Assembly: GCF_004342225.1 (NCBI RefSeq)
Contig: NZ_SMAR01000013.1
Span: forward strand, 32,778 to 96,777
Origin: Martelella mediterranea
Lineage (GTDB): Bacteria; Pseudomonadota; Alphaproteobacteria; Rhizobiales; Rhizobiaceae
Length of the DNA: 64,000 nt
Reading direction: 5' to 3'
The notes under the pieces were generated by a model that saw only the letters and a program-made list of their open reading frames with translations, did no database searches and was not told the DNA's origin. Shown here piece after piece: positions 26,382-34,920 of the stretch (within the stretch, counting starts at the first letter, position 1; each line of letters begins with the position of its first letter). The position numbers and the translations under genes were made by a program.

Positions 26382-27454
26382 CTGTCTTTCCGGAACAGCA
26401 GGCTGGAGTCGCCATAGGAGTAGAAGCGGTAGCCGGTCTTTATTGCATGCGCATAGGCTGCCTGCATTGTATCAAGCCCACAAAATGCAGAAACCAGCAT
26501 GAAAAGGGTCGATTTCGGCAGGTGGAAGTTGGTCATGAGCACATCGACCGCCTTAAACCGATAGCCGGGTTGGATAAAAATACCGGTCTCACCATGCCAG
26601 GGCTGAAGAACCCCGTTGTCGGTAGCCGCACTTTCCAGAAGGCGCAAAGAGGTGGTTCCCACGCTGACAATCCGTCCGCCTCGCGCTCGCACCGCATTAA
26701 GGGCTGCAGCAGCCTCTTCGCTGACATAGCCGCGCTCAAAATGCATTTTATGATTGTCTGTATCATCGGCTTTGACTGGCAAAAAGGTCCCCGCTCCCAC
26801 ATGGAGCGTTACGAAATGTCTTTCAATGCCGGCTTTGTCCAGTGCATCGAACAGTCGTGGGGTGAAATGGAGCCCCGCCGTCGGGGCAGCCACGGCGCCA
26901 TCTTCGCGTGCATAGATGGTCTGATAATCATCGCGGTCACGATCATCTTCAGCGCGCTTTGCCGCGATATAGGGCGGCAGCGGAACATGACCGACCTGCA
27001 TCAGTGCTTCATCAAGGGCGCCACCACGTGCATTGAAGCTGAGGGCGACTTCTCCCCCTTCTCTCTTTTCCGCCACCGTGGCTTCCAGCGTCATGCTTCC
27101 ATCAGCTGATGTGAACACCATCTGGTCATGCGCTTTGATACGCTTTCCCGGCTTGGCAAATGCGTGCCATATATTGTCTGCCGATCGCAAATGGAGCGTA
27201 ACGGAGACCGAAACATCCTGTCCGCCGGGCCGTTTTCGAACGCCTTCCAGCTGGGCAGGGATGACTTTTGTATCGTTGAAAACCAGAGCGTCGCCGGGGT
27301 TTAGAAACGATGGCAGATCAAGCACGCTATGATCTTCAGTCATGGGTTGGGAACCTGGCTGAACGACCAGCAGGCGGGCAGAATCGCGCGGGCTTGCAGG
27401 CCGAAGAGCGATATTTTCTTCCGGAAGGTCAAAGTTGAATAAATCTACGCGCAT
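26378..27454 (-). CDS. queA: S-adenosylmethionine:tRNA ribosyltransferase-isomerase QueA
   Basis: QueA transfers the ribosyl group of SAM onto preQ1 in tRNA to form epoxyqueuosine. The 358-residue protein begins [20 protein letters not shown], typical of the family, and contains [50 protein letters not shown] and the C-terminal [19 protein letters not shown]. Its stop overlaps the tgt start by 4 bp, so queA-tgt form a coupled queuosine pair. A hairpin terminator (27474-27513) separates it from the cyclophilin genes upstream, so it probably has its own promoter just before the start. Confidence 0.96.
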   Translation of the reverse strand: MRVDLFNFDLPEENIALRPASPRDSARLLVVQPGSQPMTEDHSVLDLPSFLNPGDALVFNDTKVIPAQLEGVRKRPGGQDVSVSVTLHLRSADNIWHAFAKPGKRIKAHDQMVFTSADGSMTLEATVAEKREGGEVALSFNARGGALDEALMQVGHVPLPPYIAAKRAEDDRDRDDYQTIYAREDGAVAAPTAGLHFTPRLFDALDKAGIERHFVTLHVGAGTFLPVKADDTDNHKMHFERGYVSEEAAAALNAVRARGGRIVSVGTTSLRLLESAATDNGVLQPWHGETGIFIQPGYRFKAVDVLMTNFHLPKSTLFMLVSAFCGLDTMQAAYAHAIKTGYRFYSYGDSSLLFRKDR

Positions 27455-27473
27455 GATCTCATCGCTTTAAACC

Positions 27474-27513
27474 AAAAGCCCGCCGGCAGCCAGAAAAGGG
27501 CCGCCGCGCGGGC
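27474..27513 (-). terminator. Probable intrinsic terminator after the cyclophilin genes
   Basis: On the minus strand GCCCGC pairs with GCGGGC (arms at 27508-27513 and 27478-27483), with extra inner pairing, followed by TTTT at 27474-27477. It lies directly after the ppiB stop and before queA. Confidence 0.65.
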
Positions 27514-27537
27514 AGTCTCAATCAGATTTATGACGTT

Positions 27538-28047
27538 TTAAACGTCAGCGGCAACCTTCAGGGAAATGATATGATCCGGTTGGCTCACGGGTTCGCCACG
27601 CTCGAAAGAGTCGACCACATCCATGCCTTCAATCACCTGTCCCCAGACCGTGTACTGCTTGTCCAGCCAGGGAGCATCGGTAAAGCAGATAAAGAACTGA
27701 GAATTGGCCGAATTCGGGTTTTGTGTGCGTGCCATCGAGCATGTTCCGCGCACGTGGCGCTTATCGGAAAATTCGGCCGGAAGGTCGGGCTTTGAAGAGC
27801 CCCCTGTTCCGGCGCGGCCCGGATTGAAGCCCGGATTTTCCTTCTGGCCGTGCTGAACGTCACCGCCCTGTGCCATGAAATCCGCAATCACGCGATGGAA
27901 GACAACACCGTCGTAAGCGCCTTCGCGCGCCAGTTCCTTGATCCGTTCTACATGCTTCGGAGCAACATCCGGATAGGCTTCGATGACGATCTTCCCTTTG
28001 GATGTTTCCATGATGAACGCATTTTCACGGTCTTTGATTTCGGCCAT
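27538..28047 (-). CDS. ppiB: Cytoplasmic cyclophilin-type peptidyl-prolyl isomerase
   Basis: This 169-residue cyclophilin catalyses cis-trans isomerisation of proline bonds. The core motifs are GVVFHRVIADFMAQGGD, RGTCSMARTQNPNSANSQFFIC and YTVWGQVIEGMDVVD. It has no signal peptide, so it should act in the cytoplasm. A secreted paralogue lies 42 bp upstream on the same strand, and the two share long identical stretches, which points to an old tandem duplication. Confidence 0.93.
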   Translation of the reverse strand: MAEIKDRENAFIMETSKGKIVIEAYPDVAPKHVERIKELAREGAYDGVVFHRVIADFMAQGGDVQHGQKENPGFNPGRAGTGGSSKPDLPAEFSDKRHVRGTCSMARTQNPNSANSQFFICFTDAPWLDKQYTVWGQVIEGMDVVDSFERGEPVSQPDHIISLKVAADV

Positions 28048-28089
28048 AAACTCTCTCCTGTTGGCGCGTATCGGTCGAAATAATATGGG

Positions 28090-28668
28090 TCAGCGACCGA
28101 GTGTCACGTCAATGATCCGATCCGGATCGCTGACCTTACCATTCTGGGCCTTGTCGCCCTTTTTGATCTTGTCGACATTTTCCATGCCGGAAACGACTTC
28201 ACCGATGACTGTATACTGACCATCAAGGAAAGGCGCATCATCAAACATGATGAAAAACTGAGAATTTGCAGAATTCGGATCCTGGGCACGCGCCATGCCA
28301 ACCACACCACGCTTGAAAGGAATATCGGAAAATTCGGCTGGCAGGTCTGGCTGGTCTGAACCGCCCATGCCTGTACGCGCCGGATTGTAACCGTTTTCTT
28401 CATCGCCGAACTGGACATCTCCAGTCTGGGCCATAAAGCCGTCAATCACCCGGTGGAAGACAACATTGTTGTACGCGCCCTCTTCCGCCAGCGCTTTCAC
28501 GCGGCCGGCATTTTCCGGCGCGACATCTTCAAACAATTCGATGGTGAAAGCGCCCTCGGTGGTGTTGAAGGTCAGATAGTCGTCGTTTTCCTGCGCAAGT
28601 GCAGGTCCGGAAATCGTGACAGACGTCAGCGCTGCAACTGCAGCCAGACCAGCAATCATCTTGTTCAT
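28090..28668 (-). CDS. ppiA: Periplasmic cyclophilin-type peptidyl-prolyl isomerase
   Basis: The 192-residue protein begins with a signal peptide (about residues 1-25, ending near GPALA) and continues with a cyclophilin domain: NVVFHRVIDGFMAQTGD, RGVVGMARAQDPNSANSQFF and YTVIGEVVSGMENVDKI. It should help fold proteins in the periplasm. It is the upstream partner of the cytoplasmic ppiB gene, in a probable two-gene transcript ending at the terminator near 27474. The start follows coaD by 36 bp, so all three may be transcribed together. Confidence 0.92.
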   Translation of the reverse strand: MNKMIAGLAAVAALTSVTISGPALAQENDDYLTFNTTEGAFTIELFEDVAPENAGRVKALAEEGAYNNVVFHRVIDGFMAQTGDVQFGDEENGYNPARTGMGGSDQPDLPAEFSDIPFKRGVVGMARAQDPNSANSQFFIMFDDAPFLDGQYTVIGEVVSGMENVDKIKKGDKAQNGKVSDPDRIIDVTLGR

Positions 28669-28704
28669 TTCAGGCTCCTCGCTATGAATTCTTGGGGCGC
28701 GTTG

Positions 28705-29199
28705 TCAGCGCGAAAACTTTTCTGAAAGCGCTGTAGCGACAAAAGGTGGGACAAAACGGTTCACATCGCCACCCATTGCGGCCACTTGCCTGACCAATGT
28801 GGCCGATATCGGACGTGAGAGCGCCATTGCGGGCAGAAATACTGTCTGGATGTCTGATGCCATCGTCTGGTTCATACCAGCCATCTGCATTTCATAGGCA
28901 AAATCTGTCGAATCCCTAAGGCCACGGATGATCATCGTCGCACCACTCTTTCGCGCCGCATCGATCGCCAGGCCTTCAAATGCCTCAACTCTGACATCCT
29001 GGTTTCGTTCCGGCAGATGTTGCGCAATCGCTTTTTTCAGAAAACCAGCACGCTGCTCAAATGTGAAAAGCGGTTTTTTCCCGGCATTGACACCAATGCC
29101 GATCACCAGCCTGTCTGCAATGTTCAAAGCCTGCAGAACCACATCGAGGTGACCGTTCGTCATAGGATCGAAGGAGCCGGGATAAAAAGCTGTGCCCAT
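28705..29199 (-). CDS. coaD: Phosphopantetheine adenylyltransferase
   Basis: CoaD makes dephospho-CoA from 4'-phosphopantetheine and ATP. From the ATG at 29199 the protein has 164 residues, the usual family size, and begins [20 protein letters not shown] with the TxGH nucleotidyltransferase motif. The later [19 protein letters not shown] and [15 protein letters not shown] segments are also typical. A frame extending to 29238 adds 13 basic residues outside the domain. GGAAC lies about 8 nt upstream of the chosen ATG. Confidence 0.95.
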   Translation of the reverse strand: MGTAFYPGSFDPMTNGHLDVVLQALNIADRLVIGIGVNAGKKPLFTFEQRAGFLKKAIAQHLPERNQDVRVEAFEGLAIDAARKSGATMIIRGLRDSTDFAYEMQMAGMNQTMASDIQTVFLPAMALSRPISATLVRQVAAMGGDVNRFVPPFVATALSEKFSR

Positions 29200-29308
29200 G
29201 GTGCGACGTTCCGGGTTGCGTTTTCGGCCTTTTGTCACGGAACGTTGGGGACTGCAAGCCGCAAGACATGGAAATAGCGGGCATCCGCCGGATCAGCCCG
29301 CAGAAACT

Positions 29309-29334
29309 GAAAAGCCCGGGTATGAACCCGGACT
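29309..29334 (-). terminator. Intrinsic terminator after gyrA
   Basis: On the minus strand an 8-bp stem with one mismatch (arms 29326-29333 and 29314-29321, loop TCAT) is followed by TTTTC. It begins 14 bp after the gyrA stop. Confidence 0.85.
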
Positions 29335-29347
29335 TTCCGATTTAATG

Positions 29348-32152
29348 TCAGCTTTCTTCAGGGCCATCCTGTGGCGGCGTCGCCGAAGCTGCGCTTTCGT
29401 CTGCGCCCTCTTCGCCTTTCACCGCGGCATCGATGATTTCATCGTCTTCCGGCTCACTGATAACCTCAACCGAGACAACCTTTTCGTCCGCTCCCGTCTT
29501 GAACACGGTTACGCCCTTGGTTGCACGGCTTGCGATGCGAATTCCGTCAACAGGAACGCGGATCAACTGCCCGGCATTGGTGACCAGCATAATCTGATTG
29601 TTTTCCTCAACCGGGAAAGCGGCAACCAGCTTGCCGATTTCATCTGTCTTGGCGGTGTCGGTCGCGCGGATACCTTTACCACCGCGGCCGGACACACGAA
29701 AATCATAAGACGATGATTGTTTGCCGAAGCCCTTTTCGGTCACTGTCAGAATAAACTGCTCATGGAACTTCAGCTCCTCGTAGCGGTCATCCATCAGCGT
29801 GCCCTCTTCGACATCACCCTCGCCTACAAGTGCGATATCCTCAGGCTCACCGTTTTCAGAGCGACGTTCCAGCGCAGCACGTTTGAGATAGGCAGCACGC
29901 TCCCAAGGATCGGCTTCAACGTGGCTGACGATTGTCATTGAAATGACCGAGTCATCTTCAGCCAGAGCGATGCCGCGAACACCAATCGAGTTTCGTCCGG
30001 CAAAAACGCGCACGGTTGGAACCGGGAAGCGGATTGCCTGACCTTTAGCGGTGGTCAGAAGAACGTCATCATCCGGTGTACAGGTCCAGACAGAAAGGAT
30101 GCGGTCATTCTCATCATCCAGCTTCATCGCAATCTTACCATTGCGGTTTACCTGAACGAAGTCAGAGAGTTTGTTTCGACGAACCGTGCCGCGTGTCGTC
30201 GCGAACATGACGTCGAGCTCTGACCAGCTGTCCTCATCTTCCGGCAACGCCATGATCGAGGTGATAGTTTCACCCTGCTGGAGCGGCAGCATGTTGATCA
30301 GTGCCTTGCCGCGCGACTGCGGCGTGCCAAGCGGGAGGCGCCAGACCTTTTCCTTGTAGACGATGCCGCGTGAGGAGAAGAACAGCACCGGTGTATGCGT
30401 GTTGGCGACGAAAAGCCGGGTCACGAAATCTTCATCGCGCATGGACATGCCTGCCCTGCCCTTGCCGCCACGGCGCTGCGCACGATAGGTCGTGAGCGGC
30501 ACGCGTTTGATATATCCGTGGCGGGAAACCGTCACCACCATTTCTTCACGTGCAATCAGGTCCTCGTCGTCCATATCCGGGCCGCCTTCGAGGATTTCAG
30601 TGCGACGCGGGGTACCGAATTCGTCGCGAACCGCGGCCAGTTCTTCCTTGATGATCTGCTGAATTCTCAGGCGCGAGGACAGGATTTCAAGATATTCCTT
30701 GATCTCATCGCCGATCTTGTTCAGCTCATCGCCGATTTCATCACGACCCAGAGCCGTAAGACGCGACAGGCGCAGTTCAAGAATGGCACGGGCTTGCTCT
30801 TCAGAAAGCTGATACGTGCCATCTTCATTGATCTTGTGACGCGGGTCGTCAATCAGACGGATCAGCGATTCCACATCCTGTGCCGGCCAGTGACGCTCCA
30901 TCAGCTGTTCGCGCGCGGTCGCCGGATCAGGCGCACGACGGATCAGGTTGATGATTTCATCGATATTGGCAACGGCAATGGCGAGGCCGACCAGAACATG
31001 TGCCCGTTCACGCGCCTTGCGCAGCAGGTATTTTGTGCGACGGCTGACGACGTTTTCGCGGAAAGCGACGAAGGCCTTTAGAATGTCGAGCAGGTTCATC
31101 TGCTCAGGCTTGCCGCCATTCAGCGCCACCATGTTGCAGCCAAAAGAGGTCTGCAGCGGTGTGTAGCGATAAAGCTGGTTCAGGATAACTTCAGCATTGG
31201 CATCGCGCTTAAGTTCGACCACCACGCGATAGCCTTCGCGGTCGGACTCATCACGCAGATCGGAAATGCCTTCGATACGCTTGTCGCGCACCAGTTCGGC
31301 CATTTTCTCGATCATCGTCGCCTTGTTCACCTGATAGGGAATTTCGGTGATGATGATCTGTTCACGATCGCCACGCATCGGCTGGATCGAGGCTTTGCCG
31401 CGCATGATGACAGAGCCGCGTCCGGTCTCGTATGCAGATTTGATTCCAGCCCGACCAAGAATCTGCGCTCCGGTCGGAAAATCCGGACCCGGAATAATCT
31501 GCATCAGCTCCGGCAGCTCGATGCCGGGGTCATCCATGATGGCAATGCAGCCATCGATGACTTCCGACAGATTATGGGTCGGAATATTCGTGGCCATGCC
31601 AACGGCAATACCGCCTGCACCATTGACCAGCAGGTTCGGGAATTTCGCCGGGAGAACGACTGGCTCGGAAAGCGTGCCGTCATAGTTCTCGCGAAAGTCG
31701 ACCGTTTCCTTGTCGAGGTCGTCGAGAAGCGTATGGGAAACTTTCTCCAGACGGCACTCGGTGTAACGCTCGGCCGCTGGCGGATCACCGTCAATCGAGC
31801 CAAAGTTACCCTGACCGTCGATCAGAGGCAGACGAAGTGACCAGTCCTGCGCCATGCGTGCCAGAGCATCGTAAATCGCGGCATTGCCATGCGGGTGATA
31901 TTTACCCATGACATCGCCGGTAATACGGGCGCATTTCATGTACTTCTTGTTCCAGTCGACGCCGAGTTCCGACATGCCGTAAAGAATACGGCGATGGACC
32001 GGTTTCAACCCGTCGCGAACATCAGGCAGCGCACGGCTGACGATTACGCTCATCGCATAATCGAGATACGAGCGCTGCATTTCTTCCACAATGGAAATGG
32101 GCTCAATGCCCGGCGGGAGTCCCCCGCCCGATGGTGTCGTTTGCTCAGTCAA
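29348..32152 (-). CDS. gyrA: DNA gyrase subunit A (TTG start)
   Basis: GyrA is the DNA breakage-reunion subunit of gyrase. The 934-residue protein has the N-terminal winged-helix/tower region with [13 protein letters not shown], the catalytic Tyr129 in AAERYTE, and the C-terminal wrapping domain with the GyrA box QRRGGKG. In the quinolone-resistance region it has Ala91 where E. coli has Ser83, with Asp95 (E. coli Asp87) kept. The start is TTG at 32152: no ATG or GTG occurs before residue 25, and MTEQ(T/N)TP is the known start of rhizobial GyrA. The Shine-Dalgarno is weak. The acidic C-terminal tail is typical. Confidence 0.97.
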   Translation of the reverse strand: MTEQTTPSGGGLPPGIEPISIVEEMQRSYLDYAMSVIVSRALPDVRDGLKPVHRRILYGMSELGVDWNKKYMKCARITGDVMGKYHPHGNAAIYDALARMAQDWSLRLPLIDGQGNFGSIDGDPPAAERYTECRLEKVSHTLLDDLDKETVDFRENYDGTLSEPVVLPAKFPNLLVNGAGGIAVGMATNIPTHNLSEVIDGCIAIMDDPGIELPELMQIIPGPDFPTGAQILGRAGIKSAYETGRGSVIMRGKASIQPMRGDREQIIITEIPYQVNKATMIEKMAELVRDKRIEGISDLRDESDREGYRVVVELKRDANAEVILNQLYRYTPLQTSFGCNMVALNGGKPEQMNLLDILKAFVAFRENVVSRRTKYLLRKARERAHVLVGLAIAVANIDEIINLIRRAPDPATAREQLMERHWPAQDVESLIRLIDDPRHKINEDGTYQLSEEQARAILELRLSRLTALGRDEIGDELNKIGDEIKEYLEILSSRLRIQQIIKEELAAVRDEFGTPRRTEILEGGPDMDDEDLIAREEMVVTVSRHGYIKRVPLTTYRAQRRGGKGRAGMSMRDEDFVTRLFVANTHTPVLFFSSRGIVYKEKVWRLPLGTPQSRGKALINMLPLQQGETITSIMALPEDEDSWSELDVMFATTRGTVRRNKLSDFVQVNRNGKIAMKLDDENDRILSVWTCTPDDDVLLTTAKGQAIRFPVPTVRVFAGRNSIGVRGIALAEDDSVISMTIVSHVEADPWERAAYLKRAALERRSENGEPEDIALVGEGDVEEGTLMDDRYEELKFHEQFILTVTEKGFGKQSSSYDFRVSGRGGKGIRATDTAKTDEIGKLVAAFPVEENNQIMLVTNAGQLIRVPVDGIRIASRATKGVTVFKTGADEKVVSVEVISEPEDDEIIDAAVKGEEGADESAASATPPQDGPEES

Positions 32153-32370
32153 ATTGAATCACGATCTCAATCTAGAATCATATATGTTATCTATAGCTGA
32201 ATCCGTTTGCAGACGCCAATTTCATGAAGCGATATGGCGTGGATATGGCACGGTTCTTTTTGAAAACCGCAGGAGTGCAGCTAAGCTTCGCTCTCAATGC
32301 CGCCAAAACGATTTGGCAAGGCCACGTGTTTTAGCTGGCCGTGCCGAGACCAATGCACCATGAGGTACAT

Positions 32371-33015
32371 ATGGACGATATGTCTGAACTTGTGAACGGC
32401 TTTGTAACCCTGATGGTGACGATGGATCCACCGGGCATGGTACCGGTATTTCTGGCGCTGACTGTCGGCATGACAAGGGATGAGCGGCGCAGCGTGGCAA
32501 TCCGTGGCGCTCTTATCTCGTTCGTTCTGCTCGTCGTTTTTGCGTTGATTGGCACACAGATACTGGATGCGCTCGGGATCTCCATGAGCGCTTTTCGCAT
32601 TGCTGGCGGGGTTTTGTTGTTCTGGATCGGCTGGGAGATGGTTTTCGAAAAGCGCCTCGAACGCAAAGAGAAAACGACTGAAACAGCGATTACCAGAGAT
32701 CATATTGCCAATCTGGCGGCTTTTCCTCTGGCGATGCCGCTGCTTGCAGGCCCCGGCGCAATCTCAGCCACGATATTGCTCGGTTCTCGCGCAGACGGCC
32801 TGCTCGAAACTGTTGCGCTTGTCGGAATTATTCTTCTTGCTTCGCTGATTGTTCTGGGGGCCATGCTCACAGCGGGATTCATAGATCGCCTGCTTGGTGA
32901 AACGGGGCGAAATATTCTGACCCGCATTTTGGGCATGATGCTGACGGCGCTGGCCGTCCAGTTCGTCATTGACGGCATGCAGGCCGCTTTCGGACTGAGC
33001 GGGACGGCAGGCTGA
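32371..33015 (+). CDS. MarC-family integral membrane protein
   Basis: This 214-residue protein has about six membrane segments, starting with VNGFVTLMVTMDPPGMVPVF and including FVLLVVFALIGTQILDALG, IAGGVLLFWIGWEMVF, AFPLAMPLLAGPGAISATIL and LVGIILLASLIVLGAML. The MDPPG and AGPGAIS motifs are diagnostic of MarC/UPF0056, whose transport function is unknown; its supposed link to multiple antibiotic resistance has been doubted. I chose the ATG at 32371 with GAGGT just upstream; ATGs at 32353 and 32380 are alternatives. It diverges from gyrA across about 220 bp. Confidence 0.88.
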   Translation: MDDMSELVNGFVTLMVTMDPPGMVPVFLALTVGMTRDERRSVAIRGALISFVLLVVFALIGTQILDALGISMSAFRIAGGVLLFWIGWEMVFEKRLERKEKTTETAITRDHIANLAAFPLAMPLLAGPGAISATILLGSRADGLLETVALVGIILLASLIVLGAMLTAGFIDRLLGETGRNILTRILGMMLTALAVQFVIDGMQAAFGLSGTAG

Positions 33016-33028
33016 ACGGAGGCGGAAG

Positions 33029-33910
33029 CTATGCGTTTCTCAGGAAACAGAGCAGCCTTTCGGCAAAGTGCTCGGGTTCTTCCAGCGGCGGCGTATGCCC
33101 GCTTCTGTCAAACTTTGCGGTTTCAGCTCGCCGAAACATTGGCAGTAACGGGGTCCAGCTTTCCGGCGGGGCGATCAGGTAGTCATTGGCTCCCAATGCG
33201 ATCAGGACCGGAGCTTCAACCTTTTCTGCCAGAAAGCGAACATCAATGTCGCGAAAGACCTCGCCCCACAGATGATCAAAGGCCGCATCGTTGATCGGCA
33301 CGCCCGACCACAGCCAGCGTGCATCGTAGGTGGGATCATTCCAGCTCCGTGCACCAAGTCGAATGAGTAAATGTTTGAAGCGGGTATTCGGCGCATTTAG
33401 ATTATCCGTGGCCAGGCTCGCGATGTCCCGGGACAGAATGGCCCTGCGTGTTTCATCCGCCTCTTCCTCGAAGCGCCGATCGGCAGCTTCCAGCATCTCT
33501 TTCGACTGGCTCGGCGCCGTGGCGATCATGGCGACATGAGACACATGTTCACGATAGCGCGCAGCATAGGCAAGCGCCATGTAGCCGTGTCCGGAATGAC
33601 CGAGAATGGCAAACCGTTCAAGGCCCAGGCGAACGCGCATACGCTCTATATCCGCGACGATGCGCTCAAGGCTGAAATCGCTGTCCTTGTGATCTTCGAT
33701 GGCGGTCGCGAACCCGCAATGATCAATGAAATGAAAACGCAGGTCGCTGCGCAAGACCGCAGGAAAGCAACGCGCATAATAGTCGGCACTGCCGATAACA
33801 ACTACAGGAAGCCCCTGTCCTTCAATCCGAAAGGACAGAAGAAAGCCACCACTTTCAAGGATACCGAAACGGTCGTCGCTACCGGCGACGGGAGAAAGAA
33901 AATCTGTCAT
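33029..33910 (-). CDS. Alpha/beta hydrolase
   Basis: The protein (293 residues from ATG 33910) has an alpha/beta-hydrolase fold. The nucleophile elbow is GHSGHG in FAILGHSGHGYMALAYAARY, the acid is probably the Asp in LIALGANDYLIAPP, and the base is the His in DRSGHTPPLEEPEHF. The HFIDHCGFA segment fits the oxyanion and beta-strand 4 region. The substrate cannot be told. The exact start is uncertain because no strong Shine-Dalgarno is visible; ATG 33922 and TTG 33961 are in frame. It converges with marC, 13 bp apart, and is not clearly linked to a pathway. Confidence 0.8.
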   Translation of the reverse strand: MTDFLSPVAGSDDRFGILESGGFLLSFRIEGQGLPVVVIGSADYYARCFPAVLRSDLRFHFIDHCGFATAIEDHKDSDFSLERIVADIERMRVRLGLERFAILGHSGHGYMALAYAARYREHVSHVAMIATAPSQSKEMLEAADRRFEEEADETRRAILSRDIASLATDNLNAPNTRFKHLLIRLGARSWNDPTYDARWLWSGVPINDAAFDHLWGEVFRDIDVRFLAEKVEAPVLIALGANDYLIAPPESWTPLLPMFRRAETAKFDRSGHTPPLEEPEHFAERLLCFLRNA

Positions 33911-34081
33911 GCTATAATCCATAAGAAAACGATCGTAGTTCCATGATGAAACTGACGCCAAAACCCTCAGTGCCCCGGCAAAGCCGCAGCACCGGCAAAA
34001 TGGTTTTGTGCGATCATCGCTAACGGATCAGTGTCATGCGTTCCTTCCCGTTCCTGGGTTTTCCAGAAGAATACGTTATCC

Positions 34082-34098
34082 TTGCACACAGTGTGCAA
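34082..34098. repeat. 17-bp palindrome downstream of ssb
   Basis: TTGCACACAGTGTGCAA is an 8-bp perfect inverted repeat around one base. It sits in the 240-bp gap between the hydrolase start and the ssb stop, which otherwise holds no recognisable gene. The size and symmetry suit a dimeric regulator, perhaps controlling the hydrolase, whose start is about 170 bp away. No T-run supports a terminator. Confidence 0.4.
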
Positions 34099-34151
34099 AA
34101 CGAAGAAATGCGAATGCCGCTCTCTTCGCTCCGGCGATCAGTAAATTCACA

Positions 34152-34673
34152 TCAAAACGGAATGTCGTCGTCGAGGTCCTGCGAAAGCCCGCCGCTTCCA
34201 CCACTGCTGCGGCCGCCACCGCCGCCGGAAGATGGCTGTGAACCATAGTCGTCATAACCACCGCCAAGATTGCCGCCGGACTGACCGCCGCCAAATGACT
34301 GGCCACCGCCGCCGCCTTCGCCACGCCCGTCGAGCATGGTCAGCGAAGAGTTGAAGCCCTGCAAAACGACTTCGGTCGAATATCGGTCCTGTCCGCCCTG
34401 ATCTGTCCACTTGCGCGTTTGCAGCTGACCTTCAATGTAGACCTTCGAGCCTTTGCGCAGATACTGCTCGGCAATCTTGCAGAGGCCTTCATTGAAGATG
34501 ACCACGCGATGCCATTCAGTGCGCTCTTTACGTTCACCTGAATTGCGGTCGCGCCAGCTCTCGGAGGTCGCAACGCGGAGGTTGGCGATCGGTCTTCCAT
34601 CCTGGGTGCGGCGAATCTCCGGGTCTGCTCCCAGATTGCCGACGAGTATGACCTTGTTTACACTGCCTGCCAT
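34152..34673 (-). CDS. ssb: Single-stranded DNA-binding protein
   Basis: SSB coats single-stranded DNA and recruits repair and replication proteins. From the ATG at 34673 it has 173 residues. The N-terminal OB fold ([45 protein letters not shown]) is followed by a Gly/Ser/Gln-rich linker (about residues 112-160) and the acidic partner-binding tip [14 protein letters not shown] lies about 6 nt before the ATG. It diverges from uvrA, and a LexA-type box lies about 110 bp upstream, so it is probably SOS-inducible. Confidence 0.96.
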   Translation of the reverse strand: MAGSVNKVILVGNLGADPEIRRTQDGRPIANLRVATSESWRDRNSGERKERTEWHRVVIFNEGLCKIAEQYLRKGSKVYIEGQLQTRKWTDQGGQDRYSTEVVLQGFNSSLTMLDGRGEGGGGGQSFGGGQSGGNLGGGYDDYGSQPSSGGGGGRSSGGSGGLSQDLDDDIPF

Positions 34674-34782
34674 AAATACCACCTGTTTGGTCGCCCTTGC
34701 GACCGTCAATCAAAACTCCGGATAACATAAACGATATGACGGCGCCGGACCAAAGCAAGCGTCGAAATCCACAACAAAAAAT

Positions 34783-34797
34783 GTTCTTTATTTGTTC
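34783..34797. promoter_or_regulatory. SOS (LexA) box between ssb and uvrA
   Basis: GTTCTTTATTTGTTC exactly fits the alphaproteobacterial LexA operator GTTC-N7-GTTC. It overlaps a possible uvrA -35 element (TTGTTC, 34792-34797) and lies in the shared ssb/uvrA promoter region. LexA control of uvrA and ssb from such a site is well established in rhizobia. The same 15 bases recur at 63864. Confidence 0.88.
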
Positions 34798-34920
34798 TAA
34801 AACGATGTTATGGTTTAAGTCAAGTCATCGATTTTCGATGAATGGTTCAGGTAAGTCTCGACTCCTGCGGCTTGTGACCTACATAGGAACCGGATTTCAA
34901 TTGACATTAAGCGGGATGTT

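Noticed and set aside
34036..34248. Plus-strand open frame running into ssb
   Set aside because: No start signal, and its second half is the antisense of the Gly-rich ssb linker.
34190..34340. Repetitive Gly/Ser/Gln-coding stretch in ssb
   Set aside because: This is the normal low-complexity linker of bacterial SSB, not a separate repeat element.
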